From positions 34,805,570 through 34,869,569 of the forward strand of contig OX381705.1 in NCBI GenBank assembly GCA_947462335.1: a DNA stretch of 64,000 bases. Direction: 5' to 3'. Positions 1-10,649 of this stretch are shown here, in pieces. Made by a program: the position numbers and the translations under genes. Position 1 is the stretch's first letter, and each line of letters begins with the position of its first letter. This DNA is from Harmothoe impar (lineage: Eukaryota > Annelida > Polychaeta > Phyllodocida > Polynoidae). Under the pieces are notes generated by a model. It did not search any database, had not been told where the DNA came from, and worked only from the letters and a program-made list of their open reading frames with translations.

Positions 1-739
1 AATCTAAAAATATACTATAAGTGTTCTTCTTATTTTTGATGTTGTTATAGATATATCTAAGGTATGAAGTGGTGGCTGTAGTAGTTGAAAAACTGGGCCT
101 GAAACTATGCTGGTTTTTACACAATATTTTTTTCTCTTTAAGGAAAAGTCTTAGTCTAGTAGCCATTAATTTTTCCAAAATTTTCCCCGGGAGAGGCAGT
201 AGGCTTATGGGTCTCAAATCTGTGACCTTTTTGCTATTGGCTTTTTTTGGAATAGGTGATACAGTAGCTACCTTCCATGATTGCGGAAAATAGGCTTCAT
301 TTAAGCTACTATTGAAAATGAGTAAAATTTTTTCAGGCTCAGCTTTAAATATATCACACATGACTTTTGTTTTAATATTTTTAATGTTTGACGACTTTGA
401 CATATTTATACTCTTAAATGCTAATAATAAATCTTCCTTTTCAAAAGGTAGACTAACTAAGTCCACATCATCAGGCTTATCTTCCTGAAGCTGAGGAACA
501 ATCACAGGGGGGTGTCTGGCCGCAAGTATTTCTCCTATTGTTGAAAAGTAATCATTTATAAAATCTGCAATTTTTTCTATTTCTATTTCAAGGCCTGAAG
601 TTTGATCTTTTAATTTAATTATCCGGTTATTTTTATTGCCTTTGGGCATTAACATCTCAATGGCTTTCCAAAAATCCTTGGGGTTAACTTTCTTATTATG
701 TAACAGGCAATTATAAAGGTATATCTTTACTGTATTGAT
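1..739 (-). CDS. Non-LTR retrotransposon reverse transcriptase, partial (runs off left edge)
   Basis: The minus strand is open from just after an in-frame stop at 740-742 to the window edge. Read from 739 downward it gives the endonuclease-RT linker (NPKDFWKAI, then FINDYFSTIG) and the first RT blocks: YFPQSWKVATVSPIPKK, then LRPISLLPLPGKILEKL, then QHSFRP. The last residues before the edge are IFLD, the beginning of RT motif A with its catalytic Asp. The order and spacing are those of LINE elements of the Jockey/CR1 type. No frameshift or stop is seen in these 246 codons, so this copy is not strongly decayed. The endonuclease part is absent, and similarity starts close to the upstream stop, consistent with the 5' truncation usual for LINEs. 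The catalytic YADD box would lie outside the window. Clade assignment is an inference. Confidence 0.85.
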   Translation of the reverse strand, partial: MNTVKIYLYNCLLHNKKVNPKDFWKAIEMLMPKGNKNNRIIKLKDQTSGLEIEIEKIADFINDYFSTIGEILAARHPPVIVPQLQEDKPDDVDLVSLPFEKEDLLLAFKSINMSKSSNIKNIKTKVMCDIFKAEPEKILLIFNSSLNEAYFPQSWKVATVSPIPKKANSKKVTDLRPISLLPLPGKILEKLMATRLRLFLKEKKILCKNQHSFRPSFSTTTATTSYLRYIYNNIKNKKNTYSIFLD

Positions 740-742
740 CTA

Positions 743-1779
743 TATAAATATGAACCCTGGGTGAAATCAATAATATTGTTCTATCTGGAGTTGAACATGC
801 AGTCACATAGCGTTTAATGACCTACATACACATACAAAAACGTACCTTACTTCCAGTCACATTCTGTGTTGGTTAAATACAGTAGTAGACACATGTATAT
901 GCAATGTCATTTTCCATGGTTAATTGATAGGTTTCCTTTAGGCTCCACTCCATAGGCTGGGCCCATACGTTTTGTCAAATAACCTGTTACAATAATCCAT
1001 GAAAATAATGGTTCCATTGAAGCTTGTTTCTACAGTTCTGCCAGTACCCTTCCACTTTGGAGGACCAACTAACTGAGGTCCATGTAAATCCGTACTACCT
1101 TACCTTTGGCTTGCTAGTTACCCCCCCCCCCCCCGCCTTAAAGCTGAATCTCAACACCCCAGGTGTGATGTGGCGGTGAGACGCTCATGTCAAGCAACAA
1201 TCAACAGATTTCACACTTACAGCCTGGTCACTTTATATTACACACTAACCACGTGCCTTGAGGTGGGGATCTGAGCCACACCTTTGTGAGGGTGGGGGGG
1301 GGGGCTTATTGTAGAGGCATAAGTAGGATTTTCAAATGCATCTATTGAACAACCTTCCCTAAAGTGTGCCACATGCTTTCTAGCTTTGGGTTTGGGTTAT
1401 GAAGTGTTTTCGTTATTAAATGTTTATATGTTTATATAGATATTATGTTTGGTCATTGAAAGTAAGGAAGTTTCATACAGAGATCTCTTTGAAATACATG
1501 CATAAAACACATATACGCACATGGATTGGAATATTCACTGTGTTGGTCCAAAACAGTGAATATCCCAACATTTGGAAGTTACACAAATTGTCAGTGCAGT
1601 GTGGCTTCCTATATAAAATACTGATTGGTCTAATTGCTAGTATTTGGCAGAGTAAGAAAAGCTCTGCTTCGGTATAGGTCTACATGTAATACATAGATAT
1701 CAATGATATATGATAGATTATAATAATTACATGTGTATTAAGTGTAGAATTATTGCCATTGGAGCTGAGAGTCTTCTGG
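743..1779. other. Unassigned DNA, no gene seen
   Basis: AT-rich sequence with a C run near 1122-1134 and a G run near 1293-1304. The only sizeable frame (1420-1677, plus) has no recognisable motif and ordinary flanks, so I do not call it. Confidence 0.5.
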
Positions 1780-2009
1780 GCAATTTTGTGCCTCTACATG
1801 GGTAAAAAACGATACGGGCGACACTGCCCTTTTAGGCCATTTTAAAAATCGACGGACCCAGGAAAATTAGAGATAAAAATCGACCCACAGAGATTTTTCT
1901 CTAAGTTCTTATATACCTAAAAATCGACACAGTGACATGGTCCTTTTGCTTAAAATCGACACGGCGACACGGTCAAAATTCTGGGGACCCATGTAGAGGC
2001 ACAATTTTG
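1780..2009. mobile_element. MITE-like element with ~24-bp terminal inverted repeats
   Basis: The left end (1780-1803) and the reverse complement of the right end (1987-2009) share GTGCCTCTACATGGGT plus a flanking AT stretch, with two visible mismatches. The ~230-bp interior has several degenerate copies of an AAAATCGACACGGCGACAC-type motif. There is no coding capacity. This fits a short non-autonomous DNA transposon; the superfamily is unknown and no target duplication was established. Confidence 0.6.
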
Positions 2010-3042
2010 CTTATATAGAAGTGCAAGGTAATCTGAAAAGTAGGCAAAGAAATATTTCTCACATTACTTGTGAAGTTTTTGACATCTACAACTTCAAGAT
2101 GGGTTTTCTACACAATGGGCTGTCCTTTGTGTTAAATTGAAAACAGTTGCCGGGTAACAGTGGCCCTGCCACTCCCCCTATAAGCTGTCACCTCCACCAG
2201 CCACCCTTACTGCCGATGACGTCACAACATGGCGAGGTGTTAGGAGAGGCCTGCTGTGGCCCTGTGCACACCTGCAGTGGTAGGCTTGGCAGTGTACGGC
2301 GTGCGTTGGTCTGGTGCCCTTCTTACATCCAAATACAGTAATGTTTGACTCTGATCTATACAATAGATGACGAATATGCATAGCCAAAATATCATGTCAC
2401 GGCCTCTTTAAGGCTATGCGGTATGATATTATGCTTTATGGCAAGGCACTCTTTTCAGTTAGTGCAAGCCTGCATCTCTGAATAGAAGAAAGAAACTGTC
2501 GCATAGCAGAAGCAAAAGGGCTAGAAAAAAGACGTTTCATTTATAAACAACAGCCAAGTATCAACATTTCACAAAGACTCAAGAGACAAATATAAGATAG
2601 ACTTTGGAAACTGGTCAGTGTCAATAGCAAAAACCAGACCAGCATGGCTTGTCATTGTAAATTGTACATTATGTACATATATCATACATGCATTACAAAT
2701 GACAGTTTTACAAATTTAAACAAGCCATAGCCTTTATCTCTCTGCTAGATCCATGTGAGGAAGATAATATTATAAACCCATACAGGTCAGGGTAGCTACT
2801 GATGAGTTCTAATCAGGGGAGTCCAAAGTAGGCAAAACAATACCTCCCTCTATCAAAACACTTCTTTCAGACCACCCATATCCCCGGAAACAATCCATTA
2901 TGGAAACCTTATCTAACAACAACATATTGAATGGCATGGGTTCCGCTTGAGGTTTTGTTTGCAGGAATGTGTAGAGATTAAAAACAAGGCATACTTTGGC
3001 TGGAGTGTATACATAGGCTATAGGGAGCTGTAGGCATCATAA
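2010..3042. other. Unassigned DNA
   Basis: No convincing frame or repeat. A perfect CRE-like octamer TGACGTCA at 2217-2224 is noted, but there is no gene near it. Confidence 0.4.
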
Positions 3043-5649
3043 CCATATCCCATCAACGGTGCTACTACCATTGACCACATCTACTCCAACTCTAGATTTG
3101 TCAATTCCTGCGGGATTCTAACGGACACCATCAGTGATCACCTAGGCGTCTATGTGATTAAGAAACAATCTTCAGTAAAAACACTACGGAATGAAATCAC
3201 TGGTCGCTCATACAAGAACTACAATGCTACCGACCTGTCGACACATCTAGATAGCATAAACTGGGAACCTATTGTAGCCACTCACAACCCGGATGTTATC
3301 TACCAGTCGATAGTCCAGCATATCACAACCTACCTGGACAGAGCATGCCCGATCAGCACCAGAAATGTTTACAACGCAAGCTATCCTGAATTCACACCTG
3401 AGGTCCGACGAATGATCCGCCATAAGAAACTGGCACTCCGTAGATCTCGTCGTGTCCGACGCTGGGTTTTCAACCAAGAACTAGCCCGGGCCAGAAACCT
3501 GATGAAAAGGATAGAAAACAAGTTAGCTGACAACCGCCGAAAAGCCGTATTGGACAACGTACGGAGATTCAGAAACGATCCAAAACATCTAGATAGCATA
3601 AACTGGGAACCTATTGTAGCCACTCACAACCCGGATGTTATCTACCAGTCGATAGTCCAGCATATCACAACCTACCTGGACAGAGCATGCCCGATCAGCA
3701 CCAGAAATGTTTACAACGCCAGCTATCCTGAATTCACACCTGAGGTCCGACGAATGATCCGCCATAAGAAACTGGCACTCCGTAGATCTCGTCGTGTCCG
3801 ACGCTGGGTTTTCAACCAAGAACTAGCCCGGGCCAGAAACCTGATGAAAAGGATAGAAAACAAGTTAGCTGACAACCGCCGAAAAGCCGTATTGGACAAC
3901 CTACGGAGATTCAGAAACGATCCAAAACGTTTCTGGAAAATTGTTAACAATCTATGGAAAGGCACTGAACAATCCCCAAAACTCAACCTGGTAAATGACA
4001 ATGGACTCCCAGTCCCTGAGGTGGACACCAGCAACTTTGTAAATGACTACTATTGTAGAATTGGAGGTCAATTAGCTGCAGCCTTTATTGGACTGCCACC
4101 TCAAGACAGAACACACCTGGACCCACCCGAAGCTGAAACCACTTGCACACTTGAGCCAATTTCTCTGGACTCCGCCAACAAACTGATTAAGAGTATAGAT
4201 GGCAGTAAGAGCTCGGCCATCAAAGACATCAAGAGTGTCATCAAAGATGCCCTGAAGCACAACCCCCGTCTTGTAAAGGGAGTAATAAACTCATCGATAG
4301 CCATGAGTCAGGTACCGCCATCCTGGAAGTTAGGTACCGTAATTCCTCTGCCAAAATCAGGAAACCTACAAAATGTGAGCAACTGGAGGCCAATCTGCCT
4401 GCTAAACTGTTTCTCTAAACTGGCTGAGAAGGCAGTCCACCGGCAGCTCATGGACTATCTAGTGGACCACAATATCATCAGTCCTAACCAAGCCAGCTTC
4501 ATACCGGGACGCTCAACTGGAGATGCCATCTTCAACCTGCTCAACCATCTGTATCACGCCAAAAACAAGCAGGAGCGGTCGGCCGTGGTCTTCCTTGATC
4601 TGAGGAAGGCTTTTGACACGGTCGACCACTCCATCCTGCTACACAAGCTTCACCAATATGGCGTTGACGAGCAGTCTTGTCTATGGTTCAAAGACTACCT
4701 CGCACGTAGACTACAGCAAACACGGGCAAATGGTAACCTCTCGTCCACCAATGTAGTCGCGACAGGAGTACCCCAGGGGTCAGTACTTGGCCCCCTTCTC
4801 TTCCTGGTCTACATCAACAATGTTGAGTCATCAATCGACCATGGAAACAGCTTTCTATACGCTGACGACCTGGCGGTGGTGGTGTCAGGCCGTGACCCAG
4901 CCCGTGTGAAGTCCCTGCTACAAGCAGACCTTGACAACATCAGTGAGTGGTGCATTTCAAACAAACTCACTATCAACTCTGAAAAGACCAAGATCCTCTG
5001 GGTTTACTCACCTGGTTCAATCCCTGATCGTCAGGGTCTAAACTTTACTCTGAATGGCGCTGAACTGAAGCTGGTCAGTGAGTTCAACTACCTGGGAGTG
5101 AAGGTCGACACCTACTTGACCCTGTCCAGCCAGCTGAAAAAGCAGATTGGACTGATGAGACTCCGTCTACCCCAGCTAAGAAGGATAAGATCGAAAACCG
5201 ACAAGGAAACTAGTGTACAGGTATACAAGCACATGATACTACCAATACCTGACTACTGTGCGTTCCTCACCGATGGTGGCCCTGTCTGGGCTTCCAGACG
5301 ACTCCAGACTCTGCAAAACGACTGCCTGAGGGCGTGTGAACAAATTAGAATTGCCCAGGACATGCATGTGTTAGACCTACACACCAGAAACAGAGTGTCT
5401 TACTTAGAAGTGACGAGAAGGAGACAACTACTGTCCCAACTCTACCGTCTCTCCAAGGACACGCTGCAAGTCGTGGTACCTGCCCGTGTCCTGAGGGGGC
5501 ACGCCAGCGTGAAGCTAAAACTCTCCCGCACGAGGAAAGACATCTTCACCAGGGGCCCCCTGTTCAGGGGAGTCAGACTCTGGAACGAGCTCACCCCGGA
5601 TACCCAGAAATCCCAATCACGTGCAGACTTTATCAAGGCTATATCTTAG
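3043..5649 (+). CDS. LINE ORF2: endonuclease tail plus reverse transcriptase
   Basis: This is an 868-codon open frame; its true start was lost with the 5' truncation. The endonuclease end is visible as TTIDHIYSNS and then SDHLGVYVI, where SDH is the conserved catalytic block. After a basic linker come RT blocks: WKLGTVIPLPKS with NWRPICLLNCFSKLAEK (about 4324-4430), motif A FLDLRKAFD (catalytic Asp codon at 4597), motif B GVPQGSVLGP (4765) and motif C YADD (4858-4869). A LINE-type C-terminal domain runs to 5649. No premature stop is seen. The linker is duplicated in tandem (3244-3927), lengthening the protein by 114 residues. The protein would nick target DNA and copy element RNA, but this copy cannot be autonomous because most of the endonuclease is missing. 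Confidence 0.9.
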   Translation, partial: PYPINGATTIDHIYSNSRFVNSCGILTDTISDHLGVYVIKKQSSVKTLRNEITGRSYKNYNATDLSTHLDSINWEPIVATHNPDVIYQSIVQHITTYLDRACPISTRNVYNASYPEFTPEVRRMIRHKKLALRRSRRVRRWVFNQELARARNLMKRIENKLADNRRKAVLDNVRRFRNDPKHLDSINWEPIVATHNPDVIYQSIVQHITTYLDRACPISTRNVYNASYPEFTPEVRRMIRHKKLALRRSRRVRRWVFNQELARARNLMKRIENKLADNRRKAVLDNLRRFRNDPKRFWKIVNNLWKGTEQSPKLNLVNDNGLPVPEVDTSNFVNDYYCRIGGQLAAAFIGLPPQDRTHLDPPEAETTCTLEPISLDSANKLIKSIDGSKSSAIKDIKSVIKDALKHNPRLVKGVINSSIAMSQVPPSWKLGTVIPLPKSGNLQNVSNWRPICLLNCFSKLAEKAVHRQLMDYLVDHNIISPNQASFIPGRSTGDAIFNLLNHLYHAKNKQERSAVVFLDLRKAFDTVDHSILLHKLHQYGVDEQSCLWFKDYLARRLQQTRANGNLSSTNVVATGVPQGSVLGPLLFLVYINNVESSIDHGNSFLYADDLAVVVSGRDPARVKSLLQADLDNISEWCISNKLTINSEKTKILWVYSPGSIPDRQGLNFTLNGAELKLVSEFNYLGVKVDTYLTLSSQLKKQIGLMRLRLPQLRRIRSKTDKETSVQVYKHMILPIPDYCAFLTDGGPVWASRRLQTLQNDCLRACEQIRIAQDMHVLDLHTRNRVSYLEVTRRRQLLSQLYRLSKDTLQVVVPARVLRGHASVKLKLSRTRKDIFTRGPLFRGVRLWNELTPDTQKSQSRADFIKAIS
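3244..3927 (+). repeat. Exact in-frame 342-bp tandem duplication inside the LINE ORF
   Basis: Units 3244-3585 and 3586-3927 are each 342 bp (114 codons). I see two substitutions: A3378/C3720 and G3559/C3901, the second changing Val to Leu. Each unit covers the linker between endonuclease and RT, ending RRFRNDPK. A length divisible by three keeps the frame open. Confidence 0.95.
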
Positions 5650-5815
5650 ACTAGACCATTACATCTGCTATATTACCGACGATATAAATTAAGCTAGCAC
5701 TAGACTACAAACTCTTGAGATAAAATCGCTCGATTGACTCTCATTGGCATTCGTTGAAAAACGCCCCATGTATGTGAATTCTTATGCCAAATAAAATAAT
5801 CAACTACAACTACAT

Positions 5816-8377
5816 AGCCAAAAGATAATTACCGACAGGGTTTTCAAACCCAAGATTAGCCACCAGGGGCCACCACCAACGTGAAAAGTGACATCTCAAA
5901 TAGAACCTTTCTAGGACCTTTATTCAAAATAATTTAGAATATGTTGATACCTTCTTATGTAGGCCTGTTACATGTATAATTGGAATATGAATGTTCTAAG
6001 ACCTAAATAATTAAATAATATTCTAATACAAAGTGTTTAATTTTGGCTTGGCTGAGGTCAGGCTGCCCGTTTCAGGCTCAGATCATCCAAAATTGGATAG
6101 AAAGGGTATGATTGTGCCTTGGGTGGGTTAGATAGCAGCACTTGAGATATATTATTCAACAATAATTGCAAAGCAATATAAGGGAATGATTGAATCAATT
6201 TAAAAAACCGTAATCATCCTGGGTGGCACTGTGGCGCCAAATTGGGCAACCTTAAATCACCTCTAGGAATGATGTGGTATAAGTGTCGGGTTCTCTGCCA
6301 TATTAAGAGATCAACATGAATATTTCTGAACTTAAACAGTGCAACTTCCATTAAACGAACACATTTATAAGATTTGAAGTTATGCTGACACTTGATCCAA
6401 AGAGCAACATGACACATTGTCAATTAAGCTGCATGACGGGGAAGTGGCTGATGTGCCAATGGGCTTTATCACTAATAGCCTACTTCTGAGGAAGGAAAGA
6501 TGGCTTTGGGTCTTCCAAGTTCCAGTGATGAGATTCTAGCAACCATAGCACTTCCTAGGTGGCGCCTCGAGTGTCTCTAGTGTAGCCTTCAGAAATGGAC
6601 TGATGAGATGATAGGGCCAAGGGGCCCTTATTTAACAGTTATCATACCCTTGATCTGTGGCAGCGGCGGTGGAGGGTCCTCCAAGGTAAAATTTCAATTA
6701 TAACGTTGAGGTCATCAGCTTTCACGTGATATATTTCTTTAGCAGGTATCACATCTAGTTTTTGAGAACTGGCTCCTTGAATATGTGTGGTCAGCATCCA
6801 ATCTCAAATGCCAATATTAAAGCTCTATCCTTTTCTGTTTTTTAATTTTTTTAAATCAGAATGAAAATCATGTTTCCATGGCAATCAACATATGTAACAA
6901 CACCTATTAAGGGCCAAAAACATTTTTATTACTTTCCAAATATGGAAGGTTTTCACCAAAATATGGAATTTTCTAAATTGGCCTGTTGTATTCTACATCA
7001 AAAAGTAGTATAGATCGGTTTTTGTTATATTTTGAACCTGTTTGGCTATATGAAGCCCCATGGCGGCCACAGTTGGTACTAAAAATCCAGCACGGAGGTC
7101 CCTTTCCCTTGTTGATCCACATCCTTAGCAGGAAGGATCATCCTCTAAATCTACCTCTGTAGTTTTATTACGTTTTGAAACTTTTAAAAGATTTAGCTTT
7201 AGATTGCAAATCTTGACAAAACGTTCTCATAACATGTGAATGATACGAAAATAAATCTGGACAGAACGTTCTAAAAACATTTGTATACATTCAATTATAT
7301 CAAAGCGTTACATTTCAGCGTTATTTTATGTAGTGAAATTACGTTTAAATAATGTAGCTGTGTTTACTGGGATACCATCCGGGCGTCTCACTTCCCTTGC
7401 ATATTCACCTGTATATTTGTCCCTGTCTTCCTGTCCCTGCCTAATCCCCCTCATTCTCTATCTCCTGCCCTATCCCCTTTTCTATCTCACCGTCTCTTGC
7501 CAATCTCCCTTTCTCTCTTTGCCTGTGTCCTTATTAACTTTTCCTTATTTTGTGTTCTTTATTTTGTTTATCTCTTTTCCCCTACTTTCATATCTATCTA
7601 CCTATTGTTCATCCTTCTATTTCTCCATCAAAAACTGTTCAAACTATTCTAACTTTCTATTATCGGGGTGCATCTCAGCTGCTTGAGCATCTGTATAAAG
7701 CTCCCCCTAGAAGTAGAACTGTCTTGAACCTCTCCCCATATATTTCCTGTCAACGTGATAAAAGTTGCAATGGATACCATATATTATGAGCATGAGGATA
7801 AAATGTTTCTGAGGGGATCTTCCTGGGGGGATTCTACCAATCAATACCATCATTTTGAACCAATACACTATTCACATGGATAAATAATGATGTAATGGTA
7901 ATAAGCTGAAAATACATTAAAAAACTATTGGCAGCCATCTCTGTGTTAGGGGGTTCCAGTGAAAATGTGCTCTGGCGTTCTGTCTAGATTGAAAGAGGAG
8001 GTAAGAACAAACCGGTGCCGGTGCCGATTAATTTTAAAAGATTTGTCCAGCAGGTACCCATAAAATCCTGCAATCCATGCATGTAGACTATGTAACTAAA
8101 ATGACGGAATGTGAATGGGACAAAACAATCATCTTAGACTGCAGCCCTATGGGATCGAATATCATAATAATTAACAGTTTTGATGGTTGTAAAACAAACT
8201 TGAATCTTTTTGGGCCCGACCCTCATCTTTTAATTTTCTTTTTAATTTACCTGGTGCAGGGCATCACCAACAGGGGAAGGCTGTATCTAATGGCCTTCGG
8301 CTATCAGAATAGTAAGAGATTAGAATGGAGGACATTCTTTGTATGGCAGAAACCGTACTGATAATGGCTTAATTAGA
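5816..8377. other. Unassigned DNA with a polypyrimidine tract
   Basis: No recognisable gene. About 7400-7620 is a C/T-rich tract that yields an artefactual hydrophobic reading frame. The rest is AT-rich with no repeat I could pair within the window. Confidence 0.4.
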
Positions 8378-8572
8378 AAGCTATTAGTTGCTGCACTACA
8401 AAACAACAACGGGCTTTTTCCCTCAAAACAGTTTTGAAATTTGTTGACCCCCCCCCCCCCCAAGAGGGGTCTAAATGTTTTACCCCCCCCCCCCCCGGTC
8501 AAGGGGTCCAAATTGTTTACCCCCTCCCCCAAATCCACCACCCCCACCCCCTTTGTTAAAAATGAGCACTCC
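8378..8572. repeat. Poly-C-rich MITE fragment (family of 43959-44274)
   Basis: The segment contains a GGGCTTTTTCCCTCAAAACAG-like stretch, C runs separated by AGAGGGGTCTAAAT and AAGGGGTCCAAAT, and ends AAATGAGCACTCCC. The same order occurs in the right half of the complete element at 43959-44274, so this copy lacks the left half. Confidence 0.75.
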
Positions 8573-8824
8573 CTAATCTAGACATGATTATTTTATTGGG
8601 GAAGGGTTTATTCGAATTAATAAGGTCTACAGAACTATTCAAAGTAAGAAAATTGGGGGGGAAACAATAAGATTGAAAGGTTATCTTGCAATGCCTCAGA
8701 GAAAAGTAAAGGGGTCACACTGGCTCTGTTCGTCACAGGGTCTCTCCTACATGCCTGATGATGGGGAGGCAAATGAGTTTTGACTCTCCTTTCCTGTAGA
8801 GCCTACTGCAGTTCACCCAGGTCA

Positions 8825-8897
8825 CAGGGGCGGGTACAGGATTTTGAAAAAGGGGGAGGGGGGGGGCTATTGTGAAAAAAGTCCGCCAAAGATTATG
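8825..8897. repeat. Left-end fragment of the CAGGGGCGG MITE family
   Basis: It starts CAGGGGCGGGTACAGG, then GAAAAAGGGGG and GTCCGCCAAA, matching the left part of the complete copy at 32447-32628. No right end is present. Confidence 0.55.
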
Positions 8898-9026
8898 TGA
8901 GGCCTACGTTAGACCTGCAACTCCATTTTACAAACTATTAGCCATACATACCACATTAGATGACAATGTCACGGTTCTACATGCAGAAGTCACCAATGCC
9001 ATACATTACAGCTCAAACAGTTAGTA

Positions 9027-9805
9027 CACTGTAAAAGAATTCCCTTAAAATCACGGAGAATCTCAGTTAAATTTGACAATGCATCCCCGTTTTTTGGTTT
9101 ACAGTGAATCACTGTAAATCTCATCTATTTTACAGTGAAATTCCGTAATCCATTGCAGTGAACCTCCGTTATTTCTTTTACAATGAACGTCTGTTTTCTG
9201 GGTAGTTCTATCTTTTCCTTCCAGGTGGCAGCTTAGTTCCTCAGGAGAGTTTTCTGAAGGTTCTAGATACCAAAGCAGTATAAATATGCCAATATGTTAA
9301 TATTTTTCAATATCTTAATTCACTATAAAGTAGATATACATATGTAATTTGAATTTGATGAAATATTCACGATCAATAAAGGATTCAATTGTGTGGGACA
9401 CTAAGCAGTACTTGTAATACCATAGACACCCTTCTTGTGATAATATGAAAAATATATATTCTCAGCAGTGTAGTTGGTGTTCTATAACAATTATAGAGTA
9501 ATGTTTGCTCATGAATTGTGATTATAAAGTGCTGTGTATGTGCTTCATAATAATTATGAAGTCCCAGCACAAGATATCTCATGGAACAAGAATAGATATG
9601 GTTGATGATTATAATGAACTGTACACTGACATGAACAGAGAATAAAACAGGGAAATTCTGTAAAAATTACGGTGACTTCTAAAAACGGAATTCCCTAAAA
9701 AAACGGTGACTTCCAAGAACGGAATTCCCTAAAAAAACGTGGGTTTCCCGGCTCCTATTGATGCCAGTGCTTCTCCGTTTTTTCTACGGAATATTTTTTA
9801 CAGTG
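9027..9805. mobile_element. CACTG-type non-autonomous DNA element, 779 bp, TA target duplication
   Basis: The ends are CACTGTAAAA and its inverse TTTTACAGTG, and TA flanks both sides (9025-9026 and 9806-9807), as in Tc1/mariner-type elements. The left ~200 bp contains many ACAGTGA/TTACAGTGAA motifs, the right end several ACGGAATTCCC/ACGGTGACTTC motifs. No coding frame. Related copies lie at 21003-23015 and 38006-38773; all share CCAGGTGGYAG near the left internal boundary. Confidence 0.8.
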
Positions 9806-9807
9806 TA

Positions 9808-10544
9808 CCCAGCCTTTTGGTAATTGTTGACGTATTTAGATTCCATTGTATATTTTTTATCATGTAAGTTTTAATTATAGTACACAATCTACATAGTTTG
9901 CCTTTCAATTATGAAACATTTCACCGTTTTTTTTAACAGTGACAGTCACATTTAATTTCATGTAGAATCATTGTTAATTTTACGTAGAATCACTGTTCCT
10001 AAAATACTGAGATTCAGCGTTTTTGCCAGTGCTATTATAGTAACTCAGCGTTTTAGTTTACAGCGATTCACTGTTTTGTAGTTTTAATCAAAACCTCGTA
10101 TACAAGCTTAATTCACGTAATAGCCACACCTAGACTGACATGTATACATAAGCTGCACACCTTGACTTTGCCCTGATCCTATAAGCCGCATTGACGATCT
10201 GACTTGTGTAGTAGCAGCAGCCTAAATGTGTAGGATTGTTACAAGGCAGAGTTTGCAGAGGTGGGGATTTATGCATAGTATAAAGAAATAAGAAAAACGT
10301 CTTTCTCATTGTGCCAAGGTTAGACTCGAAACCATGATCTCGAGGACTGTGAGTGGTGTTCCCGCAGCTACACTAACTTCTGACAGTGGACTAGTACACA
10401 TGAAACCAAGCTTAGACAGCTTAAGAAAACAGAAGAAGAAAAATAGAAAGATCTCACATAAATACATCTAGCACTAGTTATCCCTTACTCTAGAGGAGTA
10501 GACACTTGAACCTGGTGTTGGACTTATGGGTTTATAGAATATGA
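9808..10544. other. Unassigned DNA, possibly degenerate CACTG-family sequence
   Basis: About 9915-10080 again has ACAGTGA, CACTGTT and TTTTACG motifs like the neighbouring element's subterminal arrays, so this may be an older fragment. Beyond that nothing is recognised. Confidence 0.35.
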
Positions 10545-10648
10545 ATATCTATGTGATGATATAGTTTTAAAACCAACACAGCCGAAGGCTGGTCAGCAGG
10601 TCCACAGGGCCCATACGGACCGAACCTGATATCTATGTGATGATATAG
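10545..10648. repeat. 64-bp insertion flanked by a perfect 20-bp direct repeat
   Basis: ATATCTATGTGATGATATAG occurs at 10545-10564 and again at 10629-10648. The 64 bp between begin TTTTAAAACC and include GCCGAAGGCTGG. A long perfect duplication next to a T-rich start resembles a target-site duplication from LINE-mediated insertion of a very short 5'-truncated copy on the minus strand. Confidence 0.65.
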
Positions 10649-10649
10649 G

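Larger units (their letters stand above)
3043..5815 (+). mobile_element. 5'-truncated LINE (non-LTR retrotransposon)
   Basis: The element enters at the end of its endonuclease domain near 3043, immediately after two stops (3031, 3040), and continues through RT to a 3' end near 5815. The 3' region has AAATAAAATAA followed by a short CAACTACAACTAC tail, similar to the simple-repeat tails of CR1-like LINEs. Missing 5' sequence with an intact 3' end is the normal result of incomplete target-primed reverse transcription. Target-site duplications were not identified. Confidence 0.85.

Noticed and set aside
7333..7686. 117-codon frame with hydrophobic runs as a membrane protein
   Set aside because: It is translation of a C/T-rich low-complexity tract.
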